Shown: piece by piece, positions 1 to 6,314 of the stretch
How the letters are laid out: every line of letters starts with the position of its first letter
Numbering within the stretch: the first letter of the stretch is position 1
From: CAZRIE01 sp964600075
GTDB taxonomy: Bacteria > Bacteroidota > Bacteroidia > Flavobacteriales > Flavobacteriaceae
Assembly: GCA_964600075.1 (NCBI GenBank)
Contig: CAZRIE010000109.1
Coordinates: forward strand, 1 to 14,323
Length of the DNA: 14,323 nucleotides
Direction: 5' to 3'
Translations under genes and position numbers: made by a program
The notes under the pieces: generated by a model
Databases searched by the model: none
What the model was told of the DNA's origin: nothing
Seen by the model: only the letters and a program-made list of their open reading frames with translations

Positions 1-168
1 ACATCCAAAGCGGGACCTTCGCTCACATCCAAAGCGGGACCTTCGCTCACATCCAAGGCGGGACCTTCGCTCACATCCAAGGCGGGACCTTCGCTCACAT
101 CCAAAGCAGGACCTTCGCTCACATCCAAAGCAGGGCCTGCACTGACATCCAAAGCGGGACCTAAGCCT
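1..168 (+). repeat. 24-bp tandem repeat, seven units
   Basis: There are seven contiguous 24-bp units starting at 1, 25, 49, 73, 97, 121 and 145, without spacers; the array continues beyond the left edge or begins there. Units 1 and 2 are identical, as are 3 and 4. Most differences are at third codon positions (AAA/AAG, GCG/GCA, GGA/GGG); the last two units diverge in their final codons. The unit length is a multiple of three, so copy-number change would add or remove whole octapeptides without breaking the frame. Confidence 0.95.
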
Positions 169-180
169 GATGAAGAATAG
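1..180 (+). CDS. C-terminal end of an octapeptide-repeat protein (partial)
   Basis: The frame starting at base 1 is open to a TAG at 178-180 and reads as tandem copies of TSKAGPSL, ending in an acidic tail (PKPDEE). The gene begins outside the window, so its fold and function are unknown. The repeats are low-complexity, with one Lys per unit, and look like a disordered tail rather than a folded domain. Direction was chosen because the stop is followed about 40 bases later by a strong hairpin terminator on the plus strand. The minus-strand frame is also open through the repeats (SEGPALDV units), so the opposite reading is not formally excluded, but it has no visible start codon and no terminator. 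I do not recognise the family. Confidence 0.6.
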   Translation, partial: TSKAGPSLTSKAGPSLTSKAGPSLTSKAGPSLTSKAGPSLTSKAGPALTSKAGPKPDEE

Positions 181-221
181 TCGGATTTTATCTTTTTAAG
201 GTATTTGGATTAAAAGTTAAC

Positions 222-249
222 ACCGCTCCGCAGTTGGAGCGGTTTTTTT
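222..249 (+). terminator. Rho-independent terminator of the repeat-protein gene
   Basis: ACCGCTCC (222-229) pairs perfectly with GGAGCGGT (236-243) around a 6-base loop and runs into seven T residues. It lies 41 bases after the TAG at 180 and supports plus-strand transcription of the repeat gene. Confidence 0.92.
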
Positions 250-415
250 ATATCCTATAAACACGATTAAACCGTACACCATATTGTATTTATCATATTA
301 TCAATAGTTTCTGTGTTTATAAAAAGTACTATCTAAACTAACCGACAGCTATTATAGAAGCTTTATTACCTTCTCATACGCTCGTGTACACAAATAGTTT
401 AATAAGAGTAAAAAA

Positions 416-862
416 ATAACGGTTACAGAACTCAACCATAAAGGCAATTTTGATTCTTGGGACAAGATCGAGCTGGCGGAAATCAAAAATGGAAAGTTCA
501 GGAAGGCTATCGGAGAGCTGTTCTATGAAAATGATGAAATCAGAGCTTGGAGTATTTTACTTCGGCCGTCGGAACCATTTCGGCGACACACAAGTAACTA
601 TAGCTGTACTAGCCTGACCGATGGCTTACTTGTTTCCGGTAATGTCGAAGGTAGTGCTACGCTCCTTCGTTTTAACAAAGGAGATAGGTTCTTTTGGGAT
701 TGCACAGAGAATGAAATGATTCACGCCTTGGAAAACGTTGGTGAAGCCACGGTCGAAATATCTATTATCGAAGAAAAACCAAAATGGCACTGGAAGCCGA
801 TCAGCGTTATCCTGGAGTTGCGGTTCCTTTCGATACTACTTTGCCAAATTATCAATAAATAG
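416..862 (+). pseudogene. Cupin-domain protein, no standard start codon (copy 1)
   Basis: An open frame runs from after a TAG at 395-397 to TAG 860-862 without an internal stop, but contains no ATG, GTG or TTG near its beginning. By alignment with the second copy at 7914 the start falls on ATA (416). The protein has the layout of BauB-like small cupins: GNFDSWD, then FYENDEIRAW, a beta-strand with PFRRH and NYSCTSLTDG, then HALENVGEATVEI. Only one of the usual cupin histidines is visible in the first motif. The last 20 or so residues do not match copy 2; in that stretch frame 1 instead reads a sensible peptide (784-858), and the 3' end overlaps an antisense MIOX relic. I read this as a dead or dying gene joined to foreign debris; a weakly expressed ATA-start gene is the alternative. 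Confidence 0.6.
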
Positions 863-898
863 TCCCAACACCCAAATACTTCTCAGTTAAGGTTTATA
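848..898 (-). pseudogene. Relic of a myo-inositol oxygenase 3' end
   Basis: This stretch matches the 3' end of the intact MIOX gene at about 2030-2080 in the same orientation: CAATAAATA and ACCCAAATACTTCTC are shared exactly, with further matches to about 898. Read on the minus strand it still recalls YLGxGxIY near the stop, but a one-base deletion and an in-frame TAA destroy it. It begins inside the end of the cupin frame and stops just before the sugar isomerase gene. It suggests a second MIOX copy, or a rearrangement that duplicated its end. Confidence 0.6.
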
Positions 899-920
899 AT
901 TATTGTAAAGTAACGTTAAA

Positions 921-1781
921 TCAAAGATTCTTCAAAAAGGTAATACTATCTTTCAGAGTACCTGGGTTCGATTCCATTTCGACGTAGGCCACTTGAATAC
1001 CTCCTACTTTCGAAGCCCCAAAGAAGTCCTTCCAATCAGATATGCCTTGACCTAGAGCGATTTCTTTCGTAGTGTCGTTGGGGTCATAATCTTGCATGTG
1101 TGTAGAAATAAATCGACCGGGAAACTTTTTAAAATAAGTCGAACCTTTATATCCTAAAACAATAACCTGTGTTTGAAATTGCATCTTTACCACTTCAGGA
1201 TCAAGCTCTTCTAAAATAATGTCATATTCAATTTTACCGTCAAATTTCGTTTTAAATTCGGCATCGTGGTTATGAAAGGCGGCAATCATTCCGGCTTTTT
1301 TGATTTTCTCGCCCATGATATTCATTTTGGCGCATTTCTCTTTGAGTTCATCAAGCGTCTCGGAATGTAGGCCGGCCGAGGCGACAAAATGTTCGAGGCC
1401 CATTTCGTTGGCGAATTCGATACGTTCATCAAGGTCTTTATTCATTTCCTTCCATGTGAAATGGCTGCTATTGCACTTAATACCGGTATCGACGATAATT
1501 TTTTTGAGTTCTTTTCCCGAATATTTGGCAAGCGGTTCAAAAGCCCCCAAATAACCTTTCGGCGAACACATTTCGACATATTGATAACCCATGCCCACCA
1601 TTTCATTCAGTGTTCCGGTGATGTCTTTTCCGATAGCTTCGCGTAGCACGTACGATTGAAAACCAATGGGCTGTGTTACCATGCTGGCAGGTGATGCATT
1701 TAACGAATCCGTATATGACGATAAAAATCCAATTGAAGCTACGCCCAAAGCACTTTGGGTCAAAAATTTTCTTCTTTTCAT
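921..1781 (-). CDS. Tat-exported sugar phosphate isomerase/epimerase (TIM barrel)
   Basis: This 286-residue protein belongs to the xylose-isomerase-like TIM-barrel superfamily. Its N-terminus (MKRRKFL, then a hydrophobic stretch to about residue 22) is a twin-arginine type signal, so the folded enzyme is probably exported or membrane-attached. Family marks are QSYVLRE near residue 42, GYQYVE (65-70), FHNHDAEF (169-176), PGRFISTHMQD (221-231, His228) and YVEME (266-270). The position where relatives of the IolE / tagatose-epimerase type carry a metal-binding Asp (in qlDvyW) appears as Gln203, so the metal site may differ. It is the third minus-strand gene after the symporter and MIOX, separated from MIOX by 248 bases holding a dehydrogenase relic. 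Likely role: isomerisation or epimerisation of an inositol- or uronate-derived sugar; the substrate cannot be read from sequence. Confidence 0.85.
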   Translation of the reverse strand: MKRRKFLTQSALGVASIGFLSSYTDSLNASPASMVTQPIGFQSYVLREAIGKDITGTLNEMVGMGYQYVEMCSPKGYLGAFEPLAKYSGKELKKIIVDTGIKCNSSHFTWKEMNKDLDERIEFANEMGLEHFVASAGLHSETLDELKEKCAKMNIMGEKIKKAGMIAAFHNHDAEFKTKFDGKIEYDIILEELDPEVVKMQFQTQVIVLGYKGSTYFKKFPGRFISTHMQDYDPNDTTKEIALGQGISDWKDFFGASKVGGIQVAYVEMESNPGTLKDSITFLKNL

Positions 1782-1942
1782 TTTTTTACGTGTTTATTTT
1801 TCTCAATTCATGATGTTAATATCTACCATAATATGCCATAAAATCTTGAATCAACTATTTTTCCTAATAAATTCTGATACTGCCGCCCTATATTTACTAG
1901 AATCTTGATATCAAGGAACTTCAACGGCATACTTTGGGCTAG

Positions 1943-2020
1943 GAAGGCCGTAAGGCCATGAAAGTCTTGGAAGCCATTTATAAGGCCGACGAAAGTAGGG
2001 TTAAAGTGCTTTTGTGCTAA
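1943..2020 (+). pseudogene. C-terminal relic of a Gfo/Idh/MocA dehydrogenase
   Basis: On the plus strand this stretch reads EGRKAMKVLEAIYKADES followed by a short tail and TAA (2018-2020). That is the typical last helix of Gfo/Idh/MocA NAD(P)-dependent oxidoreductases, the family that includes inositol 2-dehydrogenase. The codon immediately before it is TAG and no matching protein sequence is visible further upstream, so only the tail remains. It converges on the end of the MIOX gene. Its presence fits an inositol cluster that lost a dehydrogenase. Confidence 0.6.
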
Positions 2021-2029
2021 AAAGAAAAG

Positions 2030-2842
2030 CTACCAATAAATAGGTCCGCTACCCAAATACTTCTCCGCTATGGGCTGATAATAGCCCCGAACGTCTTCGA
2101 GGTCATAGATTTTTTGGCTCTTAGTGTAGAGGTCGTATTTGTTGAAGTCTTTGATGATTTTTAGATATTCTTCATCTTTCTCACTCAGCAATTCAGTATA
2201 GCTTCCACGTGAATGCCATGGATAAAAAGAATGGTACCGAATCATCACCATTGCCTCCTCGGGAAGTTTATTTTCAGCATGGTTGTTAAGTACGCGATAT
2301 AGATATTCGTCGTGGCCCCAAGCCAAATTTAGATTGTCCAATCCACAGCCTTTTTCATAAATTCCGGTGGTAGTGTTGTAGCGTTCATCTTGCATATCAG
2401 GATTCGTTTCATTGAATTCGGGATACACACAGCTATCGGGCAAATCACAACCAACTACAAAAACGTCACCGACAGTGCCCCACTGCTCGTTTTGACTGGT
2501 ACCATCTTCGTCACTTCCCCAAAGGAACATGACTTTACCCAAATCATGAATAAGGCCGGTCAATTGCATCCAATCAGGGCGACCTTCCGCTCGAATGGCC
2601 TCGGCACTTTGAATCAGGTGCTGTACGTTGGGCAAATCAAGATCGGGGTCGCTGACATCGATCAAGTCGTTAAGATGTGCCATAGCCTCAAAAAGTGGCA
2701 TAGGCTTATCAAAATCTAAGTATTTCTTATGCATTCTTTTTACGTAATCGACCGTTTGGTTCTTACGCATTTTACGATAGTGCTCTTTTACTGCTGCCGA
2801 CACATCTACCGCGTCGTAGTTTCTGAACGTTTTTGCTTCCAT
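2030..2842 (-). CDS. Myo-inositol oxygenase (MIOX)
   Basis: MIOX is a di-iron oxygenase that converts myo-inositol plus O2 to D-glucuronate in the cytoplasm (EC 1.13.99.1). The 270-residue product is close to the length of animal and plant enzymes and carries the whole signature: FRNY (6-9), QTVDYV (29-34), LNDLIDVSDPDLDLPN (57-72), HLIQSAEAIR with His75, LIHDLGK with His99-Asp100, WGTVGD (121-126), GHDEY with His177, YHSFYPWH with His204, and FNKYDLYTK with Asp237. These correspond to the six iron ligands of mouse MIOX. The gene ends in YLGSGPIYW. It lies 130 bases after the symporter gene on the same strand, which fits uptake followed by ring cleavage. A degenerate copy of its 3' end lies at 848-898. 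Identification is secure. Confidence 0.97.
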   Translation of the reverse strand: MEAKTFRNYDAVDVSAAVKEHYRKMRKNQTVDYVKRMHKKYLDFDKPMPLFEAMAHLNDLIDVSDPDLDLPNVQHLIQSAEAIRAEGRPDWMQLTGLIHDLGKVMFLWGSDEDGTSQNEQWGTVGDVFVVGCDLPDSCVYPEFNETNPDMQDERYNTTTGIYEKGCGLDNLNLAWGHDEYLYRVLNNHAENKLPEEAMVMIRYHSFYPWHSRGSYTELLSEKDEEYLKIIKDFNKYDLYTKSQKIYDLEDVRGYYQPIAEKYLGSGPIYW

Positions 2843-2972
2843 AAGATAATATTCAAATCAGCCATTCGACTTCCCGCAGGCTGATAATTCTAAAATGTAA
2901 GTTACTCTGGCATCGAATACTGGGTACTGAAAATTGCCAAAGTGGTCGTATGTAAACCTATGTCTAACAAAG

Positions 2973-4571
2973 CTATACGTTTCCGAGTACAATATACAAA
3001 ATTATCGCAAAAAGAATTAAAAATACGCTGAAGTGCTTGGCATATTTCCAAGGTTTTAAATCCAGTATTCCGGCATCTACCATAACAAATTTCTCCTCTC
3101 TTTCCATAAATGCGGACGCCAAGTGCATCACGAGTATGTTCAATACGAATTCGATACCCCAAATGTGTATAAAATGGAGATTGACCTGAATTACATGGTC
3201 CATAACAATATAGAATACAAGACCGAAAATCAAACCGATTTTGGCTCCTCCCGCCGAAACCCTTGGAAACAGAAAGCCGGCAATGATAACACTGAAAATA
3301 GGAATAAAGAATATTCCGTTAAGTTGTTGCAATAATTGATAGAGACCTTCTGGGGCGTTGGCCACAAAGGGCGCAATACCGATGGCAAATACGGCCAAAA
3401 GCGCCGAGGTCCATTTTCCGATTCCCACCAGTTTTTTTTCGCTTGCATCCTTATTGATGTATCTTTTAAAAATGCCAAGACTGAATACCGTTGCAGCACT
3501 GTTTAAGGCACTATTGAATGTGCTTAAAATAGCACCCATCATTACCGCGACAAAAAACCCGGTAAGCCATAGCGGTAGTACTTTTTTTACTAAAAGAGGA
3601 TAAACACTATCAGGGTTATCGTATAGACTTTCCCCAAAATAATAAAAGCCGATCAACCCGGGCAAAACCACAACCAGAGGCACCAAGATTTTCAAAAGTC
3701 CGGTAAAGAGCAGGCCTTTTTGTGCCTCCTTCAAATTGACCGCACCCAAGACCCGCTGGATGATGGATTGGTGCATCGTCCAAAAATAGATTTGATTGAG
3801 TAAAAAGCCCGTGAATAGAACTTCAAAAGGAAGAATGGCCGTACGCGCCCCCTCGCCCACACCTGATTCTTTACTGATGACATTAAATTTTTCAGGACTG
3901 TTTTCAAAAACCTTTCCAAAACCCTCGAAAAGATTACCATCACCGATTGCCAATAAAGCCAAAATAGGCACGAGTAATCCGGCTACGAGTAATCCGAATC
4001 CGTTTATGGTATCGGTATAGGCTACCATTTTTAGTCCCCCAAATATAGCGTAGACCGCTCCAATAACTCCTACCACTAAAATCGTTATCCAAATACCTTG
4101 TTGTTGATTTACGCCCAACAAGTCTGAAATTTCAAAAATAGCTTCAATATTCAGTGCGCCTGTGTACAGAACAATTGGAAGTAAGGTCGCTACAAAAGAA
4201 AAAATCAAAAGTACAGCCACCAGGGTACGGGTTAACCCATCGAATCTTTTTTCAAGAAATTCGGGTATGGTGGTCAATCCCATTTTAAGATAGCGGGGGG
4301 CAAAATATAAGGCAGCGATTACCAAGGCTATGGCAGACGTAACCTCCCACGCGATAATAATTGCGCCGTTGCGATAGGCAGAACCATTAAGGCCCACCAG
4401 ATGTTCGGTAGAAATATTTGTTAGTAAAAGCGATCCGGCAATCACGATACCTGTCAAAGAGCGACCTCCTAAAAAATAACCATCACGGGTATCGAGCTTA
4501 TCACGTCGTAATTTCCAAGTTGCGTAGAAGGCTACGAAACCTGTGAACAAAAGAAAAGTTAGTAAGGCCAT
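2973..4571 (-). CDS. Sodium:solute symporter (SSS family), probable inositol uptake
   Basis: This 532-residue polytopic membrane protein has about 13-14 predicted transmembrane segments and the SSS (SglT/PutP-like) hallmarks GGRSL (35-39) and TNISTEHLVG (51-60), with an STFNSALNSAATV segment in the middle, typical of sodium-coupled sugar transporters. It would import a sugar or polyol into the cytoplasm using the sodium gradient. It is the first gene of a minus-strand group with MIOX and a sugar isomerase, so myo-inositol is the most economical substrate; this is inference from context, since SSS substrate cannot be read from sequence. The start is the ATG at 4569-4571, a few bases after a TACATTTA -7 box. 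The length is normal and there is no sign of damage. Confidence 0.92.
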   Translation of the reverse strand: MALLTFLLFTGFVAFYATWKLRRDKLDTRDGYFLGGRSLTGIVIAGSLLLTNISTEHLVGLNGSAYRNGAIIIAWEVTSAIALVIAALYFAPRYLKMGLTTIPEFLEKRFDGLTRTLVAVLLIFSFVATLLPIVLYTGALNIEAIFEISDLLGVNQQQGIWITILVVGVIGAVYAIFGGLKMVAYTDTINGFGLLVAGLLVPILALLAIGDGNLFEGFGKVFENSPEKFNVISKESGVGEGARTAILPFEVLFTGFLLNQIYFWTMHQSIIQRVLGAVNLKEAQKGLLFTGLLKILVPLVVVLPGLIGFYYFGESLYDNPDSVYPLLVKKVLPLWLTGFFVAVMMGAILSTFNSALNSAATVFSLGIFKRYINKDASEKKLVGIGKWTSALLAVFAIGIAPFVANAPEGLYQLLQQLNGIFFIPIFSVIIAGFLFPRVSAGGAKIGLIFGLVFYIVMDHVIQVNLHFIHIWGIEFVLNILVMHLASAFMEREEKFVMVDAGILDLKPWKYAKHFSVFLILFAIILYIVLGNV

Positions 4572-4577
4572 TGGGGT

Positions 4578-4610
4578 TAAATGTAAGAATTTTTATGAAA
4601 TGACCCTCAA
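4578..4610 (-). promoter_or_regulatory. Bacteroidota-type promoter of the inositol group
   Basis: Read on the minus strand, TTG (4608-4610) is followed after 22 bases by TACATTTA (4578-4585), seven of eight matches to the TAnnTTTG -7 consensus, with spacing inside the known 17-23 range. The symporter ATG is only 6 bases downstream, so the leader would be very short. Confidence 0.5.
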
Positions 4611-4660
4611 CTTCTTTATGAAACAGGCGGCGCATTATCAAAAATAGCTTTAAAACACCA

Positions 4661-5077
4661 TCAATTCAGGCTATAACGCTTATCGAAATGATGTTTCAAA
4701 ACGAAAATTTGAATCCCCATAAAAAAAGTAAGTCCCAAAAACCCGTATACATAAATATTGGAAACTGATCGGTAGGGGATTTCGACAGAAAAGTCAAACG
4801 CTGCCAATTTGTTCAATACTGAAAAGGCGGGCGAATTGATTTCCATTCGGGGGTTTCCAAAAATAACATACAAAAATATTCCAAAAACGATAGTTGCCAA
4901 AACCACCCAAGCCGATTTTGAAATCAAAGGTTTGTAGCTAATAGCACTTTTTTTGGTTTCCGATTGAATTTTTGAAAGTACGGATTTTGTAAAATCGATG
5001 GAAGGCTGTTCCAACCCGATTTCATCAACGACTCTTTTTACGAAAATATCCAGTTCCTTCTCCTTATTTTCTTCCAT
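4661..5077 (-). CDS. Putative anti-sigma factor, two-helix membrane protein
   Basis: The 138-residue product has a charged cytoplasmic N-terminus (about 1-50) followed by two hydrophobic helices (about 56-73 and 108-127) and a short basic tail. The gene overlaps the end of the upstream ECF sigma gene by 14 bases, so the two are co-transcribed and probably translationally coupled. Position, size and topology fit a membrane anti-sigma factor that holds the sigma factor through its N-terminal segment. There is no HxxxCxxC zinc anti-sigma motif and I do not recognise a named family, so the role rests on context. The gene ends about 80 bases before the symporter start, on the same strand. Confidence 0.65.
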   Translation of the reverse strand: MEENKEKELDIFVKRVVDEIGLEQPSIDFTKSVLSKIQSETKKSAISYKPLISKSAWVVLATIVFGIFLYVIFGNPRMEINSPAFSVLNKLAAFDFSVEIPYRSVSNIYVYGFLGLTFFMGIQIFVLKHHFDKRYSLN

Positions 5078-5648
5078 AACTTCTTATCATTTCCGGTTCC
5101 AAACTGTTTTTTAATATAGCCGCCAACCTTTTTCTGCTTCTAAACAATCGGACTTTTACCGTATTGGCCTCTACTCCGATAATTTTCGAGATTTCCTTTA
5201 AAGACAGTTCTTCAAAATAATGCAAGGTTAGTACTATACTATCTTCTTCCTGTAATTGGTTCATCGCATTTTTCAACATTGTTTTGCGCTCTTTAGCTTC
5301 CAATACAGCTAAGGTATTTTCAAGCGACGGTATCTGCTGTTCGGTAAATTCGTCTAATGAAGTAGTGGTTAAATTTCTTCCTTGCTTTTTTAAATAGTCC
5401 AAACTTCGATGATATGCTATTTTGTACAACCAGGTCGAAAATTTAGAATCTCCCTTAAAAGTCTGCAATGCTTGATACATTTTCACAAATACATCTTGTG
5501 ACACCTCTTCGGCCTCTTCCCTATTTTTTAATACTTTCATCGCCAAGGTAAAGACCATGTACTTATAACGATTTACCAAAACCGCAAAGGCATGGGTATC
5601 CCCAGTGACGGCTTTATCAATATAACTTTGGTCTAGGTCGAGGCTCAT
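5064..5648 (-). CDS. ECF-type RNA polymerase sigma factor
   Basis: This 194-residue sigma-70 family protein has only regions 2 and 4. Region 2 includes NREEAEEVSQDVFVKMY (42-58) and FSTWLYKIAYHRSLDYLKK (70-88), the promoter-melting and -10 recognition helices. Region 4 (about 122-180) has the helix-turn-helix LSLKEISKIIGVEANTVKVR (148-167). It would direct RNA polymerase to a small regulon. The ATG at 5646-5648 lies 11 bases after the CGTC of an ECF-like promoter, so the mRNA is nearly leaderless. The overlapping downstream gene is a probable anti-sigma factor, and a divergent DUF6249 gene has a promoter of the same form, which indicates autoregulation of both arms. Confidence 0.95.
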   Translation of the reverse strand: MSLDLDQSYIDKAVTGDTHAFAVLVNRYKYMVFTLAMKVLKNREEAEEVSQDVFVKMYQALQTFKGDSKFSTWLYKIAYHRSLDYLKKQGRNLTTTSLDEFTEQQIPSLENTLAVLEAKERKTMLKNAMNQLQEEDSIVLTLHYFEELSLKEISKIIGVEANTVKVRLFRSRKRLAAILKNSLEPEMIRSYGRK

Positions 5649-5653
5649 CTGCT

Positions 5654-5685
5654 ATATATGACGTACAAATTACAAATAGGGTTAC
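5654..5685 (-). promoter_or_regulatory. ECF promoter of the sigma/anti-sigma operon
   Basis: On the minus strand, GTAACC (5680-5685) is followed by a 16-base spacer and CGTCATATAT (5654-5663). A GTAAC -35 with a CGTC -10 at 16 bases is a classic ECF arrangement. An identical pattern with the same spacer drives the divergent gene. The predicted transcript start lies only a few bases before the sigma start codon. Confidence 0.75.
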
Positions 5686-5713
5686 CGATTTTTTCATAAA
5701 AAACCTTTTTTGT

Positions 5714-5745
5714 GTAACCTGTTCAAAATAATCACCGTCATATAT
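5714..5745 (+). promoter_or_regulatory. ECF promoter of the DUF6249 gene
   Basis: GTAACC (5714-5719), a 16-base spacer and CGTCATATAT (5736-5745) mirror the promoter of the sigma gene. The last ten bases form a perfect inverted repeat with 5654-5663. The -10 element covers the first bases of an ATG at 5744, so that ATG is unlikely to be the translation start. Confidence 0.75.
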
Positions 5746-5782
5746 GGTGAACGAGTTTATTAATCAATTAAAAAACAATCAC

Positions 5783-6136
5783 ATGGCAGCAGCAATCTTA
5801 ATACCTATTAGCTTTTTTATTTTCTTATTTGCAACACTATATCTTTATTTCACCACAAGAAACAAAGAACGCATGGCGTTAATTGAGAAAGGGGCTGAAG
5901 CGAGCATTTTTGTTCAAGGAAGGCCCAAAGGAGCGGCACCCGTTTGGAAAGTCTTTATACTAAATTTGGCTTTGTTACTGATGGGTATTGGTCTAGCAAT
6001 ATTTATCGGTTCATTTATGGAATACTCCCTCGGTGTTGATGACGATGTAGCTTATCCAGGCAGTATTTTCTTAATGGCCGGTGTAGGTCTTTTGACAGGT
6101 TTCTTTATTACAAAGAAACTAGACAAGGAAGAATAG
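5783..6136 (+). CDS. DUF6249 family membrane protein
   Basis: This is a small membrane protein with three hydrophobic segments: one right after the N-terminus (ILIPISFFIFLFATLYLYF), one in the middle (VFILNLALLLMGIGLAIFIG) and one near the end (SIFLMAGVGLLTGFF). A conserved loop NKERMALIEKGAEASIF lies between the first two; this arrangement matches DUF6249 proteins, which are frequent beside ECF sigma genes in Bacteroidota. Function is unknown. An upstream in-frame ATG at 5744 would add 13 residues, but it sits inside the predicted -10 element, so ATG 5783 (or a leaderless GTG at 5747) is preferred. The gene is divergent from the sigma operon and shares its promoter motif, so it is probably a target of that sigma factor. 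A terminator follows 42 bases later. Confidence 0.8.
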   Translation: MAAAILIPISFFIFLFATLYLYFTTRNKERMALIEKGAEASIFVQGRPKGAAPVWKVFILNLALLLMGIGLAIFIGSFMEYSLGVDDDVAYPGSIFLMAGVGLLTGFFITKKLDKEE

Positions 6137-6177
6137 AATCACCATTATTACTTTAAAGAGCAAAAATTTATAGGATT

Positions 6178-6206
6178 AAAAAACCAGGGTGTAAGCTCTG
6201 GTTTTT
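6178..6206 (+). terminator. Rho-independent terminator after the DUF6249 gene
   Basis: AAAAACCAG (6178-6186) pairs with CTGGTTTTT (6197-6205) around a 10-base loop, ending in a T-rich run. It closes the plus-strand transcript. Confidence 0.85.
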
Positions 6207-6314
6207 TATTTTTTGTAAAAAAAGCGCTATTAAATCTTTTTTGACACTTATTTTTTAAAACTTTTCAACGCAAGAAATCTTATGTATATTACCTAAATAA
6301 AAGGGAGCTATATC

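Noticed and set aside
1..168. CRISPR-like array
   Set aside because: The 24-bp units are contiguous, without spacers, and form an open reading frame.
1..180. Minus-strand gene with SEGPALDV repeats
   Set aside because: The frame is open but has no start codon nearby, and the plus-strand terminator at 222-249 follows the plus-strand stop.
2390..2719. 109-codon plus-strand frame
   Set aside because: It lies entirely antisense to the MIOX gene and is a shadow of its codon use.
3123..4020. Several small frames on both strands
   Set aside because: All are within the symporter gene in other frames, with no start signals of their own.
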